Source: Allacma fusca (lineage: Eukaryota > Arthropoda > Collembola > Symphypleona > Sminthuridae). From it: a stretch of DNA of 64,000 bases. The notes beneath the pieces are model-generated. The model saw only the letters and a list, made by a program, of their open reading frames with translations, made no database searches and was not told the DNA's origin. The translations under genes and the position numbers were made by a program. Position 1 is the stretch's first letter. Each line of letters opens with the position of its first letter. Positions 25,965-37,475 of this stretch are shown here, piece by piece. The stretch is from NCBI GenBank assembly GCA_947179485.1, contig OX359247.1, forward strand, positions 13,678,588-13,742,587, written 5' to 3'.

Positions 25965-27222
25965 GTGAGTCTAATTCATTGTTTAAACTGTGTGAAACCC
26001 CCGCAGACCTGAGTTGTTTGTCTTCATTACACTTTACTCACCAGTGCCATAGCCTTAACATAATCATTTTTTAGGGGAAAGTATGGCAAGTGCACGGAGG
26101 CTGCAACTTAATTTAAAATACGAATGTCATCACAATACTGTAAGCATATTAAAACTTCACTGGCATCCTGGGGTTCCCACGTTACGCCCAGTTTAAGAAT
26201 AAGTTACGCAAGTTAGATGAGAACGGTCATATGTATAAGACTCCATATTGGGGATGTATGGAGCAATGTGTTTGGATACCTCACGTTTATGTTTACTTCT
26301 ATATAGGTTAATATGTGGTTTTAAAAACCAAAGTATAAAGCGTAAAATCCACGGTGTTATTCCAGATTGCCTCTCAGCAGAATTTCAGCTCTGTGGGATA
26401 TTTTATCCATATACAAATCTATGTACGTACAAATATGTACATATGTGTAAGTTACCATAGTCAACTTTCCCTTTCTCGGCATTTACAATATTTCATTGCT
26501 ACTGTACATTACAGTATAACGTAACCTCGTTGTAAGTGCTTTAGGTACATTTACTGTTTCATGCGTTCACTGCTAGGACGCTAGTAAACTTAAAATAGTT
26601 TGTGGTTACAAGGCGTGCACAATTACTGTAAACTTCAATGATCCCTCAACATAATATCTTAATTTGAGAATATTTCCTTTTGAAGTAAACTGTCTTATTC
26701 GTCGCGTTTCGAATTGTTGAATTTAAGTATCTACTGAGTCACTGCACTGACCAATTGTCGAATCGACATTACGCCGCTGGTGTGTATGCACTTGAAAAGG
26801 ATCAACGACATGAATTCGTGGAAACTCAGACCAGACAGTAATTATCCCTCACATTAAACTTTAGTATTATGTTCTGTGCTGCAGACAGTAGCTATACAGT
26901 ACTTATAAAGGGCACTGAGAGAAGTTTTAAAATGAACTTTGTGGTAGTACTGACCAGAATGGATCTACATATGTATCTACATTTGCGGTAAAAAATGTAA
27001 ATGATAAATGAGGGGTAATGATAAAATAGAATTTTAAAGCCAGGCCCAAAATTAAGGCCTCAATTAAATTTCAACAACCTTGTAGGGCAGAGAAAAATCA
27101 TAATATCTAAGTATTCTCCTTGGAACCAAACCTATAACAATTCTGGAAATTTTTCCATTGAGCCAGGCAAAGGAAAATAGGGAATAAGGTCATTGTTACA
27201 ACTAAGTTGTTTTTATCTGCAG
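25965..27222 (+). other. Intron 16, 1.26 kb
   Basis: AT-rich, with a short TACATATGT repeat near 26430. No exon, element or RNA gene supported. Confidence 0.7.
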
Positions 27223-28882
27223 TTCTCCGATGCCTCCACTTTGGACCTGGACGTAACGACGACGGAACAATTTGGCTCCTCGGAGCTGGAGTTAGACACG
27301 GGTAAAACTACAGATGCATACAGTTCCTCGGCAACGAGTGAAAGTAGCATGACTAGCTCGGGAACCTCTTCTGGTGACATGTCCTCGGAATCTTCTACTA
27401 TCTCTATTTCTACCACGGGATCTGGGGATGGGTCTAGCATGTCCTCTTCTGAGCCTAGCATGACTTCTGTAGAATCTAGTAGCACTCCTCTTTCTGTATC
27501 TTCCTCCTCTCCTGACTCTAGTAGTAGTGGTAGTAGTTCTGCTGAGACTGGATCTGGGGATTTAATTAGCTCCACTTCGTCATCGGCTGAGTCGACTTCA
27601 ACGAGTGGGGTGACAGATGAAGAGAGCACAATTAGCTCTGGTTCAACTGAATCATCCGGATCCACTACCTCCGATGCTACAATGGATGCTTCAATGAGTA
27701 CAAGTTCATCGGACTCCGAATCCACATCGACCAGTGGTCTCTCAACTACGAGCGAATCTGTCAGTTCCACCGGTGGTGATAGTAGCAGCAGCGATGGGAG
27801 CACTACTGATGGTAGCACTGATGGTAGCACTGATGGTAGCAGTGCTGGCAGCATGGGAACCACTTCATCGGGTCTGAGCAGCACTAGTCCGAGCAGTATC
27901 GATAGCACTTCGTCGGACTTGACATCGGTCTCGTCAGACAAAACATCAGACAGCACCTCGGATGTTACAAGTAGTACTGAACCCACAGAAAGTACGGAGA
28001 GCACTGACAGCACGGAAAGCACTGAGAGTACTGAAAGCACACAAAGCACTGAGAGTACTCAAAGTACAGAAAGCACTGAGGGTACTGACAGTACAGAAAG
28101 TACCGGAAGTACAGCCACCGAGACTACAGTAGATGCTTCAACACCCACATCCGCAACTAGCGATGCTACTAGTTCTGATTCCAGTGAAACCTCCGTTGGA
28201 TCTACCAGCTCTGATGGTACTACTTCGTCAGCCTCTTCTTCTGACCTTACATCTAGTACCTCTGAGTTGTCTTCAGATCAAACTTCGACCACCACTGACA
28301 TTCCCACATATGGTGACTCTAATGGTGTAGAAGGTTCAATTGATTATGCTGATGCAACTCCAGAGGGCGAAATCACCGATGGAGTTTCCGATTCAACTTC
28401 AACAACTGTTGATACTACTGATGAAGCTTCAACACCAACTTCAACAGCCATTGATACTACTGGCGAAGTTTCCACAACAACTTCAGGGGTAGTTTCTACT
28501 ACTGAAGAAGATATATATGGTGGATATGATGACTTGATTGCGTACATAACAGTTGCCACTGGCCAACCAACAGAAGATACTGACACAACTGCTGAATCAA
28601 CGGACTATACCGAAACATCTTCGGCATCGGAGAGTAGTCTCGGCCCTGAGTCAACAACTTCCCAGGTTACCCAAGATTCTAGTAGCACTGACGCTACCTC
28701 AGCTAGCATGTCTACAGACTCGGAAGCCTCCACGTCAAGTGTGAGTGATGAGACAACAGTCAGTAGCGAGAGCACTATGAGTTTAATGAGTAGCTCTGTC
28801 TCGGGTTCCGGTGATACTGCTTTAGATGATGATGTTCTCTTTGGATCCACACTTTTTGACATGTTCTCAAGCTCGACCACAG
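27223..28882 (+). CDS. Ppn: Papilin exon 17: Ser/Thr-rich mucin-like domain
   Basis: A single 1,660-base exon encodes about 553 residues dominated by Ser and Thr, with Glu, Asp and Gly. It includes tandem DGST units (27796-27842) and STES-type units (27967-28110). Such sequence is expected to be densely O-glycosylated and extended. GSGD motifs occur three times (for example 27421-27432 and 28804-28815) in acidic surroundings and are candidate glycosaminoglycan sites, fitting papilin's description as a sulfated proteoglycan-like glycoprotein. Acceptor ttatctgcag, donor ACA G|gtgtgt, phase 1. The frame stays open past the donor to 29019. A 278-codon minus-strand frame here is only a composition shadow. 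Residues ~808-1361. Confidence 0.93.
27796..28110 (+). repeat. Short coding tandem repeats in the mucin exon
   Basis: A 12-base unit, GATGGTAGCACT with variants, is repeated about four times at 27796-27842 (DGST). Degenerate AGTACTGAA/AGCACTGAG units cover about 27967-28110 (STE). Such tracts are prone to length change by slippage. Confidence 0.85.
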
Positions 28883-30722
28883 GTGTGTGTCTCCTACTTC
28901 CAATGCTGCTTCAATTGCACAAATTATGTCCATTAAGCACCGTTCTTGTCACCACGCTTCAAAATTACTTGTCAAGTCCATGCTTCTCAATCATGTCTGA
29001 ACTGACCGCAGAAGAATAGACGTTGCTTATTTCCGCCACATTTTGTAAGCTCCGTTGTCTGTCCGTGGTAAAAAAAAAGTTATATTGCTAAGATGGATAT
29101 CAAAGGCTTAGTAATAATGGATTCCGACGAGAAGGTTCTGCCACCCACGATGCGAAATCCGTTATAGGGGAGGAAAAATTAAATAAAGTCAATATAAAGT
29201 GGGAAAAAAAATCGGTTTCATTTTTCTCTCTTCTTCTTTCCTCTCTTCGGTATCACCACAACTGGATTTTCATAGCCTTTGAAAAATCAATTGGGATGAG
29301 TACCATCCTTTGTGCTCAGGAATGTCTGCGGATACAGAATTACTCTCGGCATTACTACATCCTGTCTCCTTGTTTAATTGACTACGACATTTATCCAGTA
29401 GTAAAAGCATTCTAGTAATTGTCCCGAGTTCAATCTGAGATATTTACAAATTTATGATTTTGTTTTTCTAATATCTATCAAAATGGACGCATGTACATTT
29501 GTCCTGACTATAACAAAAAAAGCATGTATACGCAATCAATTAATTTCTCTATCAAAGTCTGTGTGAAATCGAAATCCACATCATGCCACCCAAGTTAAAG
29601 TGTTTTCCAGTATACGAAAATTTGGCTTCGGGGAAGTTGGGATTTCGACTCCAAAGCACTTTTCCGCGTGTCATTTTACATAGTTTATTAACCATTTCGG
29701 ACTATGGCGGCCCTCGTTGTGGTTGGTTTCTTGTGAAAAAATTCGGAGATATTTGTCAGCTTTCTTCCACTTTCACTCCTGTTCTTTCCCTTTATACTTT
29801 TTTCATCTTTTCTTTTGGTAACCCTGGGACACTTAAAGATCTCGAGGGAGAATATGTAACTGTGCTTTTGTGCATGTAAATGTAAATCTTGCTTCCTGAA
29901 TCTCTTCCACTTGCCCTGACGCCTTTCAAATATGTTTGCGCAAGATGAAAACCTTTCGTGTAGTTTATCCCTTGGTTTACATTTATTGTAGTACTAGATA
30001 AGTACGTCTGCTTGTGCAATAACTACATCTAGCTTTTGAAGAAATACCGTTTGGAAATGGTAACAAACGGTTTTTTGCATTAGTGCTGTTCTGTGAATTC
30101 AGTTTGTTTCAGAGAATCCTAGAAGTTACTTTGTCAATTTACGTATACAATTTTGTGAGAAGCTCTAGCCCAGTATACCGTCCTCTATGGAATCCTCAAA
30201 GCTTTTTACTCCTTAGAATGGATATTTTTGTCGCCCTTAAAAAAAGTTCCTTGCCCACACTTACACCTATAGTGAGGGCTTCCTGACTGAACAAAAGTGA
30301 ATGGATGTTCAAAGACTTGAGTTACACGCCTCCCTGAATATGAAAGCATGTTTTATTTAACTAGTTTTTCAACTTCTTGTACGAGTCAAGTGTGGATTTC
30401 TTTCAGAATGTTTCCAATTTTCTGCATTAAATATGAATAAGGTTTTCTTCCTCAAAGATTGTTTTTCCAGATACATACATAATGTTGCTCCTAGAATATC
30501 TATTTGTTTGGCTAGCACGGAGAAAAGTCTCAAATTCTTCCCATGGTATCTACTGTAGAAAAATATAATGCATTTAACTGTTTCAGTTGCTCTGTACATT
30601 TTTGCTTGCAAAATACTTGGAATACATGCTAATGCTTTTCGTAATTCCGTAATATCATGACTATTTACATACATTTGGCAATTACATCATGCCAATGAAA
30701 TTGGGCTCCGTAATATTTCCAG
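28883..30722 (+). other. Intron 17, 1.84 kb, with an in-frame extension and AATAAA
   Basis: The mucin frame continues 45 codons into the intron to a stop at 29017-29019. An AATAAA hexamer follows at 29182-29187. This is compatible with an intronic polyadenylation isoform, but unproven. The rest shows no exon or mobile element. Confidence 0.5.
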
Positions 30723-30872
30723 GACCTGGTATCACACTTGAGATGGCACTCTCCACAGAAATGAAGGTACGGAAGTGCAAGCCTCGGAAAAGTCCTCAGG
30801 TCAACTGTACTTCGACTGCTTTTGGATGCTGTCCTAATGATATCGACGTGGCTCTAGGTCCCTTCGGACAGG
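30723..30872 (+). CDS. Ppn: Papilin exon 18: first Cys-rich GCC repeat
   Basis: Encodes a basic lead-in (KVRKCKPRKSPQVNC) and the first FGCCPND-type repeat. Phase 1/1. Acceptor atttccag, donor gtaaga. These repeats are typical of arthropod papilins, between the Ser/Thr region and the Kunitz array. Residues ~1361-1411. Confidence 0.9.
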
Positions 30873-31051
30873 GTAAGATACTTGGAGTTGAGATATTTAT
30901 GAGCTGAGTGATTCTCTGAAAGTAGCCATGGATTATTCCTGAACTACTTCTCCGAATCTCCGGGTAATGAATTTTAATGGCGTGAAAAGTGAAAAGTTTG
31001 AGGTGGGAAATCATTGACTCAAACTTTGAGCTCCATTGTATTTCATTGTAG

Positions 31052-31259
31052 GTTGTGCAATTTTCAAGACATGTAAGGAGACGGAGTTTGGTTGTTGTCC
31101 GGATGGAGTTTCAGTGGCCCTGAGCAGAAAAGGCAAGGGTTGTCCGAAACCAAATTGCCAGAAGACACTCTTTGGATGCTGTCCAGATGGCAAGCATGCC
31201 GCCAGGGGCAATGATAATGAAGGTTGCGAAGAACAGAAAGAAAACTGCGAGGATTCAGA
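31052..31259 (+). CDS. Ppn: Papilin exon 19: GCC repeats 2 and 3
   Basis: Two FGCCPDG repeats, each preceded by a single Cys about 7 residues upstream and followed by a G-C pair about 13-17 residues downstream. Ends with an acidic EDSE segment. Phase 1 in and 2 out, donor gtaagc: one of the few non-phase-1 borders in this half of the gene. Residues ~1411-1480. Confidence 0.93.
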
Positions 31260-31722
31260 GTAAGCATGCAATAAATTCCCGGGATTTTTTCATTCTCTTC
31301 CACTTTACGTAATTCAATGTACGAGCTGTGTTGTTGTTGTGCGGAACGTGTTTGGAGCTATGGGTATCTACTTAGGTTACAGTATTTGTCCTCCTTGTTA
31401 TGCACGTACCCAGATGTTCCCCTGTATCATTTTTGTATTTACTTTGCCCACGACTTTTTATTTTCCCGGCTGAAGGAGGCACTTCTCCTCTGGAAATTCC
31501 GCCTTGTAACTATGTCCTCTCCTCAGTTTGAAAATCATCAGGGACTGTTAGGATAATGTTGTTTGTCTAAGACATATCTTCGGGTAGTTTATCCTCTAAT
31601 CAAGTCCTACGGCTGGGTCGAGCTGGTTTCTCCTAGTCATATATGTATGTGTCCGTGTGTGTGGCTTGGGATGGGACATTGTACATGACATTTGCTGAAC
31701 TGGCTCATTGTATTTCCTGTAG

Positions 31723-31790
31723 GTATGGCTGTTGTCCGGACGGAGACACTCCTGCGTCAGGTCCCAGTAACGCTGGTTGTGAGGAGAAGG
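31723..31790 (+). CDS. Ppn: Papilin exon 20: GCC repeat 4
   Basis: A 68-base exon encoding YGCCPDGDTPASGPSNAGC and EEKG. Phase 2 in, 1 out. The tiny size and exact fit of both phases support it. Donor gtaaga. Residues ~1480-1503. Confidence 0.92.
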
Positions 31791-33425
31791 GTAAGAGAAG
31801 CAAAGAATTCCGGCGATGCTTCATATTTTATAATCATTTCCCTTATTTCCCCTTTATTATTACCCTATTTTTAAAAACAGAGATAAACAAAACAAACACA
31901 TGACATCCCCTACTTTCTCTCCCATTTTTCAAACCAAGATAACAATTCCTCATTGGCTGGGATAAGTTCCTAATGGAAGTTTTGGAAACATTTGGTAACC
32001 CAAGTAGTGTCTACGGCACACATAACTCCGTATCTTCGTTAGTTAAAAACTGAACTCGAGTCTCAGATACGTTTTCTAGAATGACCACAAATTTCACGAA
32101 TACTGTACACAGTGCCCTTTCAAAACAGTACACATCATGAGACTATAGATTTTACAAATAAAACACAAAAATAAAAATATTATTGTAAAACAAACTTTCC
32201 TTTATCAAACATTAAGTCAGGGAATACAGATAGATGAGCAGTTGCAGTGGAGACATACAGGATCAAATCTCCAGAGGATTCCCTACGTAAGGATGGAAAA
32301 ATTACAGATTTCTGATATATAGCCTTACATAAGCAATAAAATCATTTTAAAGATAAAAGGAATTCCCATTGTTCCCAGAGTAGCCTCGAGGCTTTTAATT
32401 ACTTTCAGTTTTATTAAGCACATATCCATGCTTGACGGAACTCATGTTCTCAGGCTATAGTAGATATAGGTAAAATAGGGTATTTTTTTTAAGGGAAACT
32501 TTACTCCTACTGATTCTGGGATTGGGAACTTGTTTGATAAAGGGTTGGATAAATCATCTTTTATAGTTAGGGTAGTAGAACAATGTCTCTAACGAATGGT
32601 GTCCCGTAAAGCGAGTTCTAGGGCAAAAAGAGCTACTAAGTATAATTATCCGATCGGAGTTTATACCTATATCTGCATGCACACATGCATGCGAAAAAAA
32701 AAACTCGATCAACCAACTTTGAGAGTTTCAAATTAAACCGAGCTGTGCCATTTGCTCAGCAAGTTTTATTTATCTTGAGCTTTTTTCTATTAAGTATGCA
32801 TGCGAGGAGCACTTGTGCAACTAGCTGATAAAAACTTTGTTAGAGCCTTGTCTTAGAATCCAACTGGAATTTTTATTGTTAAGTGAGAGAAATCTAAATC
32901 CTACAAGGATATCCAGCTGATTGTTTATTTTTAGAGTAGAAGAAAAATAAAATCTAAAGTAGAAACAAATGGAAAAGTACGGTAAGTTGCTTTCAGTCAA
33001 AGGTAGGGAAATCATTTTATCATCCATTTGTTCTAGCTGTTGCTCTCTATATATGTACATATCAGCTGCTAATACGTAACTGAATAGATACCTAGGTACA
33101 TATAGATTTATAAGTATCGGATACGAAGCCATTTCTGACTCTCCCAACCCAGGAGGAAACTGACGGATGAAGTTTTATGACAGGACCTCTTCCATGAGAC
33201 TGCTCCTGTTTACTCTCTTCTTTTGTTTTCCTCCTCTGATGTGCTGAGTTTTTTTTTAACGGGGAGATCTCATGCAAGAATTGAAAGAATGTGGAGAGTG
33301 TAGAACTTACTCTTCATTCTTGATTTTGGGGAAAAAGGCTGATTTTTTTCCACTTCCTGGTTTGTTATTCTTAACGTATAGTCATACAACTTTTTTTTTC
33401 TTCCCTTCTTGCTACTTTCACACAG
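31791..33425 (+). other. Intron 20, 1.6 kb
   Basis: No GCC-repeat exon or other coding segment could be found on inspection. AT-rich, with several A runs and a TATGTACATA-like tract near 33048-33060. Confidence 0.7.
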
Positions 33426-33575
33426 AGGATGTCCACTGTGCCGAATCAAAGTTTGGCTGCTGTCCCGAGGGAAAGAAGGCTGCCAAGGGAGACAACTACA
33501 AAGGATGTAAAGAGATTGATTTATCAAACTGTACTGCTTCATTCTTCGGCTGCTGCTCGGATGGTAAAACTACGG
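33426..33575 (+). CDS. Ppn: Papilin exon 21: GCC repeats 5 and 6
   Basis: Encodes KFGCCPEG and FFGCCSDG repeats with the usual single-Cys lead-ins (VHCAES, SNCTAS). The second repeat continues across the intron. Phase 1/1, donor gtaatt. Residues ~1503-1553. Confidence 0.92.
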
Positions 33576-33859
33576 GTAATTGCATTTTTATGGAGTTTTC
33601 TCTCAACATTCTGGCATGCGTCTCTCCATGAAATTTTGCATCCGATATTATATGGGCCATTAAGTCCTCAAGAGCGAGAAAGAATACCATAAAAACTCTT
33701 GTTCTAAATCGTTCAATCCGAAGAAAGTGACTGTATTTTTTCCAGGGGATATTTCATGGAGAAAAACCCAAGCTCTTGAAATTGTTTCTTTCCTTTGATG
33801 AAACGTTAGAATGCTCAATTGACATTGTTTTAATAAAAACAAACTATGTACATATGTAG

Positions 33860-34033
33860 CTCTCGGCCGAAGTCAGGAGGGTTGTCCTGAACCATGTCTC
33901 ACAGAACCATACGGTTGCTGCCAGGATGGTAGAACCGCAGCTCACGGACCTAACAAGGAAGGTTGTTGTCTCAACACACGGTTCGGATGCTGCCCCGATA
34001 ACATACTGGGTGCTCGTGGACCTAATTTTGAGG
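33860..34033 (+). CDS. Ppn: Papilin exon 22: GCC repeats 7 and 8
   Basis: Completes repeat 6, then encodes YGCCQDG and FGCCPDN repeats. Phase 1/1, donor gtgaga. Residues ~1553-1611. Confidence 0.92.
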
Positions 34034-34375
34034 GTGAGATTCAAAAGGATTTTCGCAATATACATATATTTATTTATGTATGCATGTATATTCATATGTA
34101 GCTATCTACAATGAACTAGGGAACGTAAAGGTACATATATAGGAAGTTAGTTTGTAGCCCTCAAATGCAAATACAGATAACGCGTGGTACAAAAACAAGG
34201 AGTAACCCAGGCACATCAGTATTTTTTTTTGAGCATGTTTTTCTGCAGGGAAAGGAGGAATTGGAATGGGAAAGTTGTTTGAGAAAGGTAAGATAGAGAA
34301 GGAGGGCAATGTCAGGGGTTTACACAGACGTACACGGAAGTAAGACATTGGGAACATGTAGGTTACAGTCAGGAT

Positions 34376-34429
<54 letters not shown>

Positions 34430-34571
34430 TGTTTGTGTGTGTATGTGTGTGTGTGTGCCGTGTGTAGATTCTGTAAAGTAGAGTATGCATGATATAGAGT
34501 TGAACGTGAGAGATGAGAATTGAAATTGGGTGTAATTTATTTGTTATTTGCTCCTGATTTTTTCCCTCCAG
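34034..34571 (+). repeat. Intron 22 with (GT)n microsatellite
   Basis: A (GT)n run with a few interruptions spans about 34381-34457. A TATGTATGCATGTATA-type tract lies near 34074-34100. Nothing coding. Confidence 0.9.
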
Positions 34572-34796
34572 GATGCGGTTGTCAGTACAGTCCGCACGGA
34601 TGTTGTCCGGATAATGAGACAGCGGCAAGAGGACTTGGAATGGAGGGCTGTGGATGTCGTTTCACAGAGCATGGTTGCTGCCCAGACGGTTACACTGATG
34701 CTCCAGCACCTAACTATGAAGGATGCCCTTGTCAATCCTTCCAGTTTGGATGCTGTCCAGACGGGGTCTCTGTGGCCAAAGGATCCAACAAAGAAG
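34572..34796 (+). CDS. Ppn: Papilin exon 23: GCC repeats 9, 10 and 11
   Basis: Three repeats: HGCCPDN, HGCCPDG and FGCCPDG, each introduced by a C-x-C pair (CGCQ, CGCR, CPCQ). The spacing is the most regular of the array, suggesting recent internal duplication. Phase 1/1, donor gtttcc. Residues ~1611-1686. Confidence 0.93.
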
Positions 34797-35534
34797 GTTT
34801 CCTTAACTTTTACTCTGACCAAGGAGTGTAATAGCCCTAGAGATACTATAGCGTTCAGTACAGCTACCTCCCTCCCTACTTGAGTATATATCTATACACT
34901 ACACTCTATAGTCAGTTTCATAAATCCTAGTACACATATGTATGTATCTTGGGCAAACATACGTACTAAGATATGCATATCCCCCTTTTTGATCTCTTTT
35001 TGTCCTACTCCTTACTCACATGCTATCGATCTATATGATGATGATAAAGAGAAAGGTTTTTAGAAAACTCCAACGCTGGGCTAGGTGCTTTCTCAGCATT
35101 AGTGCTCTCTGTCCTCAGCTAAATCATCATGCTGAATCGGAAAATCTCATTATTTAGCAGCATCATCGATTCTGGACGCCGTTTCTTTAACCCCTCCACA
35201 ATCACTTTGTTATTCTCAAGTTGAAACCCAATTTGATTGTCCGAGTAGAAATAAATAGTCAATTCAGTACTAATTCCAAGTTTGTCCCTATCTCCGTACA
35301 TACATACATGTGTAACAGATACATATCCGTGAGAGGAAGGTAGTCCAGAAGCACGTGCTTTATATCTCTATGCACACACCCCCTTAATCCCGTAGTTTCA
35401 GTTCAAGGGAGGGCTCATATCCCACCAATCTAGTTGAGTAGACGGGAGCTCTTGAAATCTTTAGAGTCCCAATTGGAAAATGCTTTCGAGAAAGGTTGTT
35501 TGAAATCCGGCTAATCCTATATTTTCCTTAACAG
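34797..35534 (+). other. Intron 23, 0.74 kb
   Basis: AT-rich with short TACATA repeats near 34934 and 35297. No exon seen. Confidence 0.7.
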
Positions 35535-35714
35535 GTTGTGGTTGTGAGTACACCCAATATGGATGCTGTCCAGACAGAAGAACTCCGGCGAGTGGACCTG
35601 ATCAAGAGAATTGCGGATGTGAAGCGTCCGAGTATGGTTGCTGCCCAGAAGGGATTACTAAAGCGAGTGGTCAGAATTTCGAAGGGTGTGAGGACATTCC
35701 GATTAAACCCGGAG
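35535..35714 (+). CDS. Ppn: Papilin exon 24: GCC repeats 12 and 13
   Basis: Two YGCCP repeats with CGCE lead-ins, then a GCEDIPIKPG linker to the first Kunitz domain. Phase 1/1, donor gtgaga. Residues ~1686-1746. Confidence 0.93.
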
Positions 35715-36298
35715 GTGAGATATTCACTCGAGCCTTTTGGTCCTCTTGCTGACACAGCTACTATTTGGTCCTTTTTATTACGCGCTAGCAGAAGGTCATC
35801 CCCAGAGTGGGTTATATGCTTGTTATAGTAAAGTCTTTATATGGGATTTTTTTTTGTTGGATAGATGCTTAACATGAAAATAAAAAAAAAATGATTCATT
35901 CTTTTGTCCCCATTCACAGCACCATTTTGGCCTAGTGAACTTTTGTCCTTTCTTGATGAGATCTTCTCTTTTGGCAAAAGAAAAAACATATTTGACAGCT
36001 TTTATCGCCCTTTCTCCCCTTTGATATCTCAAGTATGAATTACGTTCCGGAGTGCGAAGGCTTGATTTAATTAATAAAGTTTTAGTAAATATCGGATTCC
36101 TTTATTGCCCTGAATGGAAAAATATTGCTGGCTCACTATGGGATTACAAAGTTATAGCTGAGGAATCCTACTTTTATTGAGTTAATTTAATATTGGGGGA
36201 TCACATGCTCGGGCTAAATTTAGCAGTGTTTATATGAATGCATTAGATTTTATGACATGTATAGTTATACATAAAAATACCATTTTGCCGCGTTGCAG
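35715..36298 (+). other. Intron 24, 0.58 kb
   Basis: AT-rich, nothing coding seen. Confidence 0.7.
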
Positions 36299-36475
36299 AC
36301 GTGTGCGGACTGGATAAAGAGCGGGGCTCGTGCAGGAACTTTACAGTCAAATGGTTCTTTGATATGGAATACGGCGGATGCTCTCGTTTCTGGTATGGTG
36401 GTTGTGACGGAAATAATAATCGCTTTTCAACACAGAATGAATGCAAGGCAGTTTGTGTTGAGCCGGAAGGACGAG
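36299..36475 (+). CDS. Ppn: Papilin exon 25: Kunitz domain 1
   Basis: A full Kunitz domain with six Cys, from CGLDKERGSCRNF through FWYGGCDGNNNRF to ECKAVC. The residue after the second Cys (P1) is Arg, compatible with trypsin-type inhibition. Phase 1/1. Residues ~1746-1805. Confidence 0.96.
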
Positions 36476-36615
36476 GTTTCATATTTTCATTTTTTTCCCC
36501 CTTTACTTTTTTAACAGTCATATATTGGACTTCCTTTGAGATTTTTGTTACTTGTTTATTTATTTACGGGATGCTTACTTTTTTTTTCTAACGCTGTTCC
36601 TCCCACACTATTTAG

Positions 36616-36792
36616 ATGCATGCTACCTGCCTCGTGTGGGTGGACCCTGTGAGGGCTACTACCCATCCTGGTATTATGATCCACAGAGGGAGAGGTGTGA
36701 GCAGTTTATTTACGGCGGATGCCTCGGAAATAACAATCGGTTCCAATCCCGAGAGCTCTGTGAAAATACTTGTCTTCTTCCGGATCGTGTCG
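36616..36792 (+). CDS. Ppn: Papilin exon 26: Kunitz domain 2
   Basis: Kunitz domain CYLPRVGGPCEGY to FIYGGCLGNNNRF and LCENTC. P1 is Glu, which is unlikely to inhibit trypsin-like enzymes. Phase 1/1, donor gtgagt. The 140-base intron before it is among the shortest in the gene. Residues ~1805-1864. Confidence 0.96.
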
Positions 36793-37295
36793 GTGAGTGG
36801 GTTTTATTGTTCTCACGGAATCCCAACATAAAAAACAAATTATCTACATTTTAAATAATCTTTTAAATTTTGTTTATTTTTCTTATCATTCAACGCAAAA
36901 ATATATTATAACTCTCCGAACAACTACTATTTGTATCTATTTTATTACAATGTGCAGTTTTAAATTTTTTTCAAAGTACCTGCATAAATTTAGTGTAGCT
37001 TGTAGTCATACCCAAAGCATTATCTCTGATGGCTAAATTATTTAATTAGGACTGATTCCGTAAGTAATTATACGTCAATGGCTTAAATCCTCAGCTATTT
37101 ACTATTAAAATTTCCAGAGATTTTTAAGGAAAGCTTTTTAAATTTAGAAACTTTAAGTTTCAAGGAATTTAATGTTTTATATTGATGGAAGCCACTGCGA
37201 CAGTTGATGCTTTACCAATGGTAAGCTGTGTGCTGGGAATGTTACCACATCAGAAGATGCTGATGGGGATGTTTCTTCTTCTCTGAATTATGTAG
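36793..37295 (+). other. Intron 26, 0.5 kb
   Basis: AT-rich; no feature seen. Confidence 0.7.
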
Positions 37296-37475
37296 ATGCT
37301 TGTGACCAGCCCAAAACGGAGGGACCATGTCGGGGTAACCACTCCCGCTGGTACTTTGACAAAACTTCGGAATCCTGTCAATTATTTCAGTACGGTGGTT
37401 GCAAGGGTAACAATAACAATTTCCTGACGGAGCGAGAGTGTCACCAGAGATGCAAGGAGGAAGGACGCGTTCGGG
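37296..37475 (+). CDS. Ppn: Papilin exon 27: Kunitz domain 3
   Basis: Kunitz domain CDQPKTEGPCRGN to FQYGGCKGNNNNF and ECHQRC, with all six Cys and P1 Arg. The usual N-R-F is N-N-F here. Phase 1/1, acceptor tatgtag, donor gttagt. The exon has no internal ATG. Residues ~1864-1924. Confidence 0.95.

Noticed and set aside
27213-28049. 278-codon minus-strand frame rich in Val, Leu and Ser
   Set aside because: Mirror image of the Ser/Thr repeat codons; no start context, domain or splice support.
27193-29019. 608-codon open frame as a stand-alone gene
   Set aside because: It is the mucin exon of papilin, with a clear acceptor at 27222 and donor at 28883; the ends are intron read-through.
29583-29879. 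98-codon frame in intron 17
   Set aside because: No homology signal, and no splice sites of the right phase around it.
31317-31903. Extra GCC-repeat exon suggested by a Cys-rich ELCCCCAERV reading
   Set aside because: Does not match the repeat spacing and has no usable splice sites in phase.
34320-34628. Minus-strand frame with a His-Thr run
   Set aside because: Produced by translation of the (GT)n microsatellite.
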